From Fragum whitleyi (Eukaryota > Mollusca > Bivalvia > Cardiida > Cardiidae), in assembly GCA_948146395.1 (NCBI GenBank), contig OX411549.1, positions 31,642,693 to 31,706,692 on the forward strand: 64,000 nt of DNA. The letters run 5' to 3'. The notes under the pieces are model-generated. The model made no database searches, was not told where the DNA came from, and was given only the letters and a program-made list of their open reading frames with translations. The position numbers and the translations under genes were made by a program. Of the stretch, positions 11,884 through 22,400 are shown in pieces (positions within the stretch are counted from its first letter, which is position 1; each line of letters opens with the position of its first letter).

Positions 11884-12046
11884 TTAAGGTAGTCGAACCG
11901 TAATAGTTCCGCAAGTTTTTCGAAGTAATGAACTCTAACAGTGTTGAACAAGGTTTCCTAATGATTTTCATTAGGAAACCTCGGTCAACATTGTCAAAGT
12001 TCATGAGTTCCGAAATGTTGCGAAACTATTACGGACACTACCTTAA
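11884..12046. mobile_element. TTAA palindrome family T1, copy 1
   Basis: Bounded by TTAA (11884-11887, 12043-12046). The ends are TTAAGGTAGT and ACTACCTTAA, followed inward by CGTAATAGTTCCGCAA/TTGCGAAACTATTACG. The centre is AGGTTTCCTAATG/CATTAGGAAACCT, so nearly the whole element folds back. Other copies: 30372-30506 and 56603-56767. Confidence 0.92.
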
Positions 12047-12897
12047 CAATAGAATATTAAGGAGCGGCACAAAATCGGTTTCACACAGTGACAGCGTAGT
12101 GGGCGACCAAAGCACCGAGACTTCAGTTTTAAAATAGCTGTATTAACGAGGGTTTTGCGGCCGACCAATGTTTGTCGTATTTCATTTTTTAATGTCTTCA
12201 CTATCTATCCTTCGCGAATAATGTCGTAGACCGATCGTGTCTCACTTTGGACCAACATCGTCCCATTATCAAACAACGGACTGTTGTGACATTTAATGAT
12301 TTTATTCTTACGCAAATCTATGAAACTTTAATGTGCTTTCAATATTTGCTTATAATCTTTTCATTAAAATAAAATCTATGGTCATTTAAAACTATACAAA
12401 GTTCAACCGAGAGTCAAATTTCTTAATACCTCTTTCATAGTCTCCACGTTGGGGGTACTTACAACGTTTTATCCTGTGGACAAGTTTTGTCAGTGCCCCC
12501 ACCGTGTTCACCGACTTAGTTACAAGTGGACAAATATGATATAAACTCACCCTATAGAAGGTAACAATTTAAACCGGTTCATCATAACATCGCATTTATG
12601 AATCAAATTATTTAGTTTTATGAACAAATTCACCATTATAATGTTACTTTTTCCGTGTTTACTCTATCGCAGTGCTGGTGGTCAAAGACTTCGAGGAAAG
12701 AAGGTATTACATCTTCTTTCAAATAATACATTATGGACGATTTTGACGGTGCGCTTTATTTTCTTTTCGATAGCTACCGACCGCCATAGTTACTAACTTA
12801 TGTGAAGATAGCTCGCACCGTAAAAACTCGATTACCTTTTTGTATCCAACTCTTGTTTTCAGCATCGTATCGTAACTTTTGACAAACTTATACTCAC
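12047..12897. other. No recognised gene
   Basis: AT-rich sequence without coding or repeat signatures I could support. A minus-strand 63-codon frame at 12731-12922 runs into the neighbouring element and is not called. Confidence 0.45.
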
Positions 12898-12907
12898 CAG
12901 CCCTACT

Positions 12908-13348
12908 CATTCGGAACACCACTCGGCCAATCTCACGATCAACCTCGTATGTACATAGACGGACTATTTTTAGAAATTACGGGAAAACCATAGAAAAACT
13001 CGATGACGTCAGTTAAAATGGCGTTAGCCCTCGAAACTGTGAGTGAAAACATTCGACATCGTCAACGCTACTCGTTTAAGTCACTGACGTGAAACCATCG
13101 TATCCTAATATAAATATCTTTAGATTCTTAAATAACGGCTGAAAAATCTTAATTTTTGAGAATGATTCGTCATTCTCAAAAATTAAGAATTTTCAGACGT
13201 TATTTACTTTAAAAGATATAAATATACAGTGTTAGTTTTTCTTACACTGTTTCCGCATGAATGCACGATTTTGTTACATGCCCATCCACCTTACATACAT
13301 CCGAGGTCTGTTGCAGTTTACGGAAATGGCCGAGTGATGTTCCGAATG
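12908..13348 (+). mobile_element. Non-autonomous element U, copy 1 (10-bp target duplication)
   Basis: Ends CATTCGGAACACCACTCGGC and GCCGAGTGATGTTCCGAATG are inverted. Flanks CAGCCCTACT (12898-12907) and CGGCCCTACT (13349-13358) match at 9 of 10. A central hairpin pairs TTAATTTTTGAGAATGA with its complement. The length of 441 bp agrees with copies at 58305-58750 and 61622-62063. The 9-10-bp duplication recalls Mutator-like elements (inference). This copy landed at the N-terminal edge of a LINE frame. Confidence 0.92.
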
Positions 13349-14690
13349 CGGCCCTACTTATACTAACCTGTGTTGATATCCATCCTAGTCCTGGTCCTAA
13401 CTCCAGTCACAGTGAACAATCGCAGACTTCGATGCGCTCCGATGATATTCGTAATACTTGGTCGTACTCAGAACTTTTTAAAAGTGGACTCAGCATTATG
13501 CATTTGAATATTCAAAGTTTCAGGCCTAAATTGACCATTCTTGAGGCTGAGATCAAGCATTATGATGTAGTTGTCCTGGCTGAAACATGGCTCAACGCTC
13601 CCATAACTAATACCGAACTTGTCATACAGAACTTTCAACAACCATTCAGATGCGACCGTAACGATCGAATTGGGGGGGGGGGGGGGCGTTGCAATTAACG
13701 TTCGGGAAGGAATCCAGACGGAAGAAAGGACGGACCTAAATGTTTACGGGATCGAGTCACTATGGATCGAATTAAATCTCATTGAACGTAAAACTCTTCT
13801 TGGTGGAATATATCGTCCGTCTAATTCTAACAACGATCAATGGTTGTTATTAGAAAAATTTATAGATCGACCATTCTCACAGTCTTTTGATAATATTATT
13901 GTAACTGAAGACTTTAATATGAACTTGCTAGGAGTAAATTCAAACCGAATCACTAATCTTCTCATCTTTTAACGCCGAGCAAACATCGCAAACTTTCTTC
14001 GCAGAAACAAGTAGATCTTTTTTTAGACTAAATCTTTGTAAAAACAAAAAACAAAAAAAAAAAACCAGTGTAATCTCAAGTTCTTTGCAGACCCCTTTGT
14101 CCCAAACCTTACTCATTTCCCTTGCTCTGTAGTTCTCATTCTAAGACAAGCAATAAACTATAATAAACCAATAAACTCTCCCTTTTTCCGCCGGATTTTG
14201 CTTAATGAAATCGGAGATTAAGCCGTATATAGACCAAAGCTTCTTCGTACTGACTGGAACTCTCTAATCGAGGCTGATGACCTTGATGTTGCCACTGGAA
14301 ACGAAACAAAGACAATTTTATCGGCAGCTGGAGATACTATACCAAACAAATTAGTAACAATACGTCCGAACGGTGTTCCATGGATGAATAACGAAGTGAA
14401 AAGACTAATAAGAAATCGCAACGCAATACAAGCAAGCTAGGATACTCCATTATTATAGTCAAAGTTTAGGTCAGCGCGAAACAAAGTCACAAAACATTTA
14501 CATATAGCCAAAAATAATTTTCAAAACAAGTTAATTCAGACGGTCAACGCGTCGAATGTTTCAGCGAAAACCTGGTTCAAAGTAGCCAAACAACTTAAAA
14601 GTAAACAATCGTCTCAATCAATTCCTACCTTTTTCAACGCAAATACCGAAAAAACCTTGCCAAATGCAACCGAGCGTTGATCTGTTGGAA
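13345..14690 (+). pseudogene. LINE (non-LTR retrotransposon) endonuclease-region relic
   Basis: The frame begins ALLILTCVDIHPSPGPN, matching the 'GDIHPNPGP' leader of CR1/Jockey-type ORF2. It continues with LSIMHLNIQSFRPK, DVVVLAETWLN, GGVAIN, SLWIELN, LLGGIYRPSNSN and VTEDFNMNLLG, the APE endonuclease blocks; the usual catalytic GDFN is now EDFN. The frame shifts in a poly-G run near 13673-13686. Later, in another frame, WNSLIEADDLD, RPNGVPWMNNEVKRLIRNRN and AKTWFKVAKQLK (about 14250-14600) are the linker before the RT. I could not identify the RT core downstream. The first codons of the long frame (13261-13344) belong to the inserted element. Confidence 0.85.
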
Positions 14691-16753
14691 AACGTCAATG
14701 ATAACGTGTTTAATTGAAAACGGACTAACAAATGCTATCAAGATGTTCTCAACGTAACTTTTCGTTGTAAACTTCCATCGACCAAAACGAGTTTTGTGTT
14801 TAATGTCTAAATGAAATGCTGTTATACTCCCACCACCCTACGAATAGCCTGTCTACCAATACATAACGCATAACGTTCAAATTGACACAGTCACAGTCGA
14901 CCATATGGGGATAGGGTCTTGATTCTTTGCCAATGTCGATAACCTTATATTCGATACAAGGTACACGAATTAACATGATCTTGTTGACGGTCTGGCGTTG
15001 AAACGTGCCTGGAAAGCTTTATCAGCGCATAACACGACCTGTTTCAACAATAACGTATTGTAGATGCGCACATCCATCCCCTTTAAGGTCCGTATGTGCC
15101 CCGTGCCGTCTTCAAAGGCGATCGGACTCTATCGCGAACATGCCATTGTATGTTTTGACCATCAGGTCGAGTTGACGTCATCTTTTGGCGTCCTAGGCGT
15201 GGCTTATCATCTACAGACCAAGTTTTCTTTTTATGGCCATGGGTAAGTTTCATTGGTTTTCTTTTTTCTTTTTTTTTTTTTTGTTTTGTTTTTTGATAAG
15301 GGCCGTCTATTCGGCCTACAGTTTGATGAAACACAATCCTGCTTCGACTATACTGAACTCAAGGATGTTGTTCGTTAGCCAAACGTCTCATTTGCGCAAA
15401 ACTTTCAAGAATTTAAATGTCGTTAATTCGGCATAATTACTGTCTAGCATAATCCCTAAACAATTTGTGTTATATTTTGCATACACATCAACAACGTAAG
15501 AATTACCCAATTTGCACGTGACGTATTGTGTTAATAATGAAAAGACTTGATCAACACTCTAGGTAATTTTTACGTACACATTTATGCCTAGTATAAATAT
15601 CGCACATAGTATTTTGCATAGGACAATACTATTCAACAGATCCAAGGGTATTTATGGTGGTAACTTTCTAATGACGCTTAGTATATTTGTTTAACGGAGT
15701 TCTAGATTTATCCTTTTCGCGTGATTTGTAATAATTAAAAGGAGTCGACCGAAAAAACCGATTCATAAACAATCATAACGGTGGTATAATAAAACGATTT
15801 TGTTCACAAGACCTACGTGCAAATAAAACTCTTCAAAAAAGTTCTTTGACATTGAATACAGATTTTAACCACGGTAAAATAATCTATAAAATGTTATATG
15901 TAAAGTAAATCGAAGAAAGCGAAACTTAGTCATCTTTACACCAATTTAAAATATATAACTACCAATTGCTGTCAAAGAATTTTATTGTAATGGTGGCGTC
16001 AATTAAGGGCGTTACATGTATGTTAAACGGGTCCGATAGCAGAGAGCCAGACCTCCAGTATTTGGTTCCAAACTTTCTGATCGAAGATTCAACGAAGTCC
16101 AGAGAGTAAAATTGTCTTTTCATTTGCGGTAAGAGTAAAATATCGCAAATATCATTGAAACATTCGCCGTCCTGGACGAACGTCGTTTTTCCTCGTCAGA
16201 CTGATCTGGGTCTATACATAAAGCTGTGAGTCGCGTTAAAGCGGTTTCAAAAAACAAAGATAATCTTTCCAGAGACAACAAAGCCATTAGTAATGGCATT
16301 TCCCAATAAGATTCCCTTAGAACGACCCATAACGTTATGACGTTGTTCCTCCGTACGTTAAACCATTTTTCTGGGTCATGACGTTTTATTCCAAACATTG
16401 TTATAGTGGCACTTCATTCATAACATAATGGAGAGCAAGCAAGATTGTTGAACGAATCTGAAATTGCAGGAACTCTTTAGGAAGGGCGGGTTTTTGCGTA
16501 ATTTGACGTTGACGTTTTTATGCAGAAACGCTTTAGGGCAAATCACCACATTACATGGGAATTGTTCTAAATTACAATTACTGTTTACACAAATACCGCG
16601 TTATCAATCAGTGTCAAAGAACTTATTTTGAAGAGTATATTATGGACAAAAAATATCGTTAACTAGAAGAACATGTTTAAACTGCAGTTCTTTACAATTC
16701 CATATATAAATATATTTATTATATAATTATTTTAATATACGTGTATTCTTTAT
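14691..16753. other. No firmly recognised gene; possible LINE debris
   Basis: Some fragments (for example around 14940-15180, TVWRWNVPGK and KAIGLYREHA) vaguely recall reverse-transcriptase segments but are too decayed to call. The rest is AT-rich. The minus-strand 92-codon frame at 16120-16398 has no recognisable domain. Confidence 0.4.
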
Positions 16754-16880
16754 GCGTTCAGAAAAGCGAGAATGTTTGCGAACGTTTAACAATTACACCC
16801 CGCTTTGCACGTTAGATCACGTGCAAAGCGGAGTACAATTTCTTAAACGTTTTGCGAATGTTTTCATCTTAAATTTAGGG
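16754..16880. repeat. CCCCGCTTTGCACG palindrome family P, copy 1
   Basis: Arms around GAATGTTTGCGAACGTTTAA and CCCCGCTTTGCACG pair with GTGCAAAGCGGAG and TTAAACGTTTTGCGAATG. Related palindromes are at 20964-21112 and 44998-45115, and decayed ones elsewhere. Confidence 0.85.
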
Positions 16881-17602
16881 CTGCTATCTTAAGTGAGTTA
16901 ATTGCGTATTCCGGCTGCAGTGAGATGCCACTTGAGATTGTGACCTTTAAAACGGCTCATAATCTTAATTCCTCTTGCATGACTCTTAAATTATATGATG
17001 AAAGAGACCATGCGACTTATGTAACAGATAGTGGAATAAAAAGTAAATAGTAGGATGGGGACATAATAACGAGATGAACCAAGATGAACGGAATAATAAG
17101 AATATTGGCCTCCGAAATTTGGAGTAAATTATTACGTAATTGACGATTATAGGTGTATTTTCATAACTGAGCTCTAGCGTAGTCCATGGGTCCATTACCA
17201 TAGGTATATCGGGTATGTTTAAAAAGCATATGATAGGTATTGAACGTGATCCCTCCTTTTCAACTTGTGAGTACATGATTGAGTAAACCTTACAATCGAA
17301 GACAAGCATCAAGTTTCAATTAAAAGGTAATGTGTTGTATCGTTTTAAGGTATTGTTTAAACCTGTTTTATCTATTTTGAAAAAAAAAAAAAGCACGGGA
17401 ATTTCACCGTTAAAAGTAAATTTCACGGCTCACCGCGCAAATCTACCAGTATACAAAGGTAGATATAAACAATTCACTTTCAGCAGATAATAAACTTGAT
17501 TTAGTCTCCATCGAATAGCATTCTTCGATTTTTAATAGAAGCATAAGAAGCACGAACATTTCAGCCAGAACAAAGCAGCACATAATATATTTGTACACAA
17601 AA
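16881..17602. other. No recognised gene
   Basis: AT-rich. A segment near 17395-17455 (TTTCACGGC...GCGCAAATCTACC) is an inverted match to the start of repeat F just downstream. Confidence 0.5.
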
Positions 17603-17915
17603 GGTAGATTTTGCGCGGTGCGCCGTGAAAGCTACATTTTACTGTTAGATTTCCGTACCATGTTTTCGAAATAGATAAAACAGGTTAAATTCAAACATTT
17701 AAAAAGTTACAATATACCTTTCAAAAAGAAAGTTATTACTTGTCTTAAATCGTAAGGTTTATTCATACATGTACTTTTATAATTCAGTGAAGTAAAGGGA
17801 TGAGGTTCAAATTCATATCATGTGTTTTTTTAAACATACCCGATATACCTATGGAAATGGACTCATCGCCAAAGCCAGACCTCAGTTTTGAAAATACACC
17901 TATACTTCCTCTAAT
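17603..17915 (+). repeat. Dispersed repeat F, copy 2
   Basis: Colinear with 8906-9209 (start AGGTAGATTTTGCGCGGTG; end TCAGTTTTGAAAATACACC). It lies just upstream of the CD225 gene. Confidence 0.75.
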
Positions 17916-18242
17916 GCATTGTCTCAATTCCATCTTCTGAAAATTTCGTACGCAGCATTTTGCAGTGAATGAGAGGGATTGGTGGCTGTGCAAGGTATCA
18001 ATATCAAACTCTCTAAATTCTGATTGTAAACATACATTTATCGAGGTTTGGCTATAAATGAAATGCAGGCTAATTTTTTGACGTTTTCTATTTATAAATA
18101 CACATCGATCGTTGAAGCGGAATGATTATGCATGTGGCTATAATGTAAATACTACACAAACCCTCAACTTACGAAAACAATCGACGTGTTTACTCTCTAT
18201 TTGGACTTCCTAGAGCTTTGAACGAGGAAGATATCTATAATA

Positions 18243-18258
18243 ATGTCGGAAAAGCAAG
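18243..18258 (+). CDS. CD225 gene exon 1 (16-nt coding part)
   Basis: The ATG in TAATAATGTCGG starts a 5-codon segment, MSEKQ, that ends one base into a codon before a consensus GTAAGT donor. Joining its last G to GA at 24028 gives Gly and opens the exon 2 frame. The phase match and strong donor support it. Transcript evidence would settle the start. Confidence 0.72.
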
Positions 18259-19362
18259 GTAAGTGCGGTGACATTTTAAATGTTTTTTTGAGACACTTGA
18301 ACTAGTTTCTAGTTGTGTACTTGGATGATCTGAAACCCATCTTTGTAACTTTTTCAAAAATCGTGGTTTGTTTTTCACCTGTTTACTGCGTTTCCTTTTT
18401 GAAATCACGTAAAGAAATCACGCAATTTCGAGTTTCGTGTTGAATGAAGAAACCATTTCGTTGCGTAAATTCTAAAACCTCGTAACTACGACTTGATCAA
18501 CGTCGTTATCGTCGTGCGAAAATTTTGACTTTGTAACTCTAGTTCTACTAAAGATAATTCAGGGATAATTTTGGGGTGAGCTTTTGAGAGATTCTCTCAC
18601 TTTCTATCAGAAATCTCATTGAAACTGGCTTAATGAGAGAAAAAATTCATAGCAAAGTGTAATTTATAGACGGATTTAGTTAATATCTCTATTAATATCT
18701 CATTTATCCAGAATTATTTCTGAAGGCATTCAAATGAAACTTGGCACATATGTGAACTTTCAAAAGAGTTACCTATACTATCAAGGGGGATAAGTCTGGC
18801 TGCGTTTGTGTGATTTTTCCCCTTTTTAGACACATACTTTTAACCCACTATCAGCTCTCAACTCGTATGCAGTTCTTGTTTAGAAAACAAAGCACTGTTG
18901 GATCATATTTGTAACAAATCATATATGTAACACCGGTTACGTATATGATCACATATGTAACATATGTTACATATATGACTCGGAAATCATATTTTGTGAC
19001 GAATATGATCGATGCCGGTTTTTGATGTGACATGAAATCACATATGTCACAGGTCAATTTTGATTTAAAAAGAGTACATATAACTACCACACACGCCTGC
19101 TAGTCTGCCAACTTAAAGCCACGAGGCTGTCACCTTCACGCCACTAAACTGACTTCTTCGCAAACATTATCAAGACGGGACATGATCAAATTTCACTGAT
19201 CTCCTACTACTGCAGATGCGCAGGCTGATCTATATGATGTGTGTTTTGCCTTGAGTTCAAATCTGCAGATCAATTTTCTTGCTGTTTGGATGTTGCTGAA
19301 CACACTAACGTGCGCGCTCGAGATGCTATAGTACCTTAGGCAAAAAAATCATTATTTCACAC

Positions 19363-19397
<35 letters not shown>

Positions 19398-19412
19398 GTC
19401 TGTCTGTCTCTC

Positions 19413-19483
<71 letters not shown>

Positions 19484-22400
19484 TTCTCTCTCTCTCTTTC
19501 TCTCTGAGGTTGGAGTTATAATGATGTTGCTATTGCTGTTAATTGTTTGACTACAAACAGACAACTAAACCTGTTACATATATGCTTCTCATGTCAACCC
19601 TCCCTTTCGGACAAATACATTTGTAACACACTTTATCTGTTACGAATGTGATCATGTACGTAACAAATGTGTTACATATATGATTTGTTACAAATATGAC
19701 CCAACAAAGCACATCCGGTTCCCCTGAGAGATTCACAACCAGATATTTTACATTAAGCCTTTATAAAAACTTTTATGAAATAATTACCCATTTACAAAGC
19801 GATTCAATCAATTAAATGTATCAAAAGCAGAAGCGGGGTGTGGAAATACGAATGTTCCCCATTTCTCCACGGACAAGTAAAAATCTATTTCATATTTGTC
19901 CATGGATCAAAATGAAGTTATTCGCTGAAAATCGATTGATAAATATTGAGAAAATATTGTTTTTAATGAAGAAAATGCTGTAACCCAGCAATTTCTTCAT
20001 TAAAGACATTTTCCCCTTTGACACAAACAATAGGATGACTTTTCTCCAAGATTTTTTAAGTAAATTATCTTCCAAGATTTACTCTGGTATATTTTGTATT
20101 TACTTGTTCACGGACAAGTAGCGTAGATGTACCTACCCGCAAGTGGACAAGCCCTTGTCGGACAAGTCGGGCATGGGAATTCCACACCTATGAAAAGCAA
20201 AAGTTTCGACCCTCGTCGAATTAACCGTTCTTGTACATATCGTGTTCATTCCACAGTTCCCAGATTGTCACGTTTTGTGTGACGGGTGACATGTATTCTT
20301 TTTGAATGGCATAATTAGTACCCACTAAAATACCCTGCATTCTGGATATATGATTATTATTTATGAATGAATTCTGACCATATAATACATACTTAGTGTT
20401 TTGTATGAAAAATATCTAACGAAGTTAGGGGAGTTGATAGTTGTCGAGTATGAAATATATCTAACGAAGTTAGGGGAATTGATAGTTGTCGAGGCTCTGC
20501 GGACACAATTATCAATTCCCACAACCGACAACTGAGTTAGATATTTTTTTTCAAATAATACACTTAGTAAGTGTGATATTTATCATGCTTATAACCTCTA
20601 TTCGCCTTGTTTTCGTCGATGTTTCTTACAGAAATGCAAGTTTCTAAAGATAACCGTATTATATCAGTGCTCGCTTTTCTGTGAAGAGCAATGGGACCTT
20701 TCGGGCGCTTATTTGCTTTATAGGCAAAAATCTGTTTCCATTATGTCGTCACTTGACGTATCAGATATTCACCTCCATATTTCATAGAGATAATCGATTT
20801 CATATTCAATTCTTCTCGACAACTTCGGTATTTGATACCTGATAAGGAAGTTAAAATACGTTCGTTTATTATACTGACAGTTAACAATATCGTGTAAGTG
20901 ACACTCGATTGAGGCGTCTGATTGGTTCGTCAAAACACACTCAGCGCTGTAAATTTTGTTTAGGGCTTACCAGCCCTGCGTTCAGGATCACCAAACGGTG
21001 CAAACAGTTTTCCAATTGATCCCCGCTTCGCACGCAAGCGCACGTGCAAAGCGGGGTTCAATTGGAAAACTGTTTGCACCGTTTGATGATCCTGAACGCA
21101 GCGCTGGTAGGGGTCCCAATTTAATCCCATACAAACGCATTGACCAATACTAAAAGTATAATCTATAGAATCATAGTTGGTAAATTCGGGACCCCTATGG
21201 TTAAAGGTAGGATTAAGTATAGATAATTCGACCACTTTCAATGACATAAGCGAAATGAAATTTTTACACACCTCCCTTTCAATTTCATTCAAAACTCGCT
21301 GATTCCCCTATCATTCAATTTGATTCGAATTCAATTTCAAAAACATTGATCATGGCATATTAACGATGAAGGTAAATTTGATCTCGCGTATAAGAAGAAT
21401 GTGGGGCTAATCCGGTCACCCAGAAGTCAGAGTTTGCGTCGGCGTAGGCGTAATGCTTCAGTTAAGGTTTTCGTTTAAGCTTTTTCGTGAAAGCTCGTCT
21501 GACTCTCAATAAATCCAGTAGTAAAGTTAAGAACATCGTGAAAATGACAAGATGACTGATTTTGATTGATATGTGGAGCGAGTTTTGAGTGAAATTAAAG
21601 GGTGTTAATTCAATATCGCTAACTTTGTTCAAAAAGAACAAAATTGGCGATATTTATTACCTCCCTTTTAATAAAATATACGTAATTTTCTGAGTGTCTT
21701 CGTGGACCAACCAGATACTTTAAAATCCACACCAGCCAATAGAATCGTAGAATAATTGATCAATTTGAATTCAAAACTAATCCTATTGAACGATTTTGAA
21801 TTTTTTTTTAATGATTTCGGAGCGTTTTTGATCGATTTGAGTGAGTATTTGGAATGAATGATTGGACCACTGAGCGAGTGGTTTTGAATGATTCGGATCG
21901 AGGTAAAAGCAATTTACGATGTTCTTAACTACAACAAATTCCAAAATTATTTGGCAATGTTGTCCTTTCCATCATAAGTAGATGGGGATTTTGAAAAAAA
22001 ATCTGGAAGCTTAGAAGGACGAGACCATAAATTTTTGTCAGACTTCTAAAGATCGCCTTTTAGTATGTGAGCCTGTGCGTGACATTTTCAATAATTTCAA
22101 ATTTGCTCCAAGCGAAGAGTCCGACCAGCCTGTGCATTTGCACAGTCTGTCCAGAATCTTCACTTTGCGTTTTATAGATAAAAAAGGTATTGTAGAATCT
22201 TTAGATGGGCTGTTAAATTTTTAGACAGACAGGTTGTCTAGGCCTTCTTTGCTACTCAATGTTTGCAACTCACACACAAGTCAAATTGTGAGAAATGTCA
22301 CGCACAGGCTCATATATGTTTATAGCCAGTTACAACTATTTCGCGCTGATCAAGACCTATGTGAGATAGCAGCTGGAGGCTAGGAAAGGATGTGATGGTT

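Noticed and set aside
11928..12137. 69-codon plus-strand frame, with a similar minus-strand peptide at 56520-56747
   Set aside because: Both are translations of the T1 TTAA palindrome, which explains the shared peptide.
16120..16398. 92-codon minus-strand frame
   Set aside because: No domain, no splice or neighbouring support; composition fits chance.
18851..19736. Minus-strand frames rich in VTYVTYV
   Set aside because: Translation of the repeated ATATGTAAC motif.
20956..21292. Two opposite-strand frames with almost the same peptide
   Set aside because: Mirror translation of palindrome family P, not genes.
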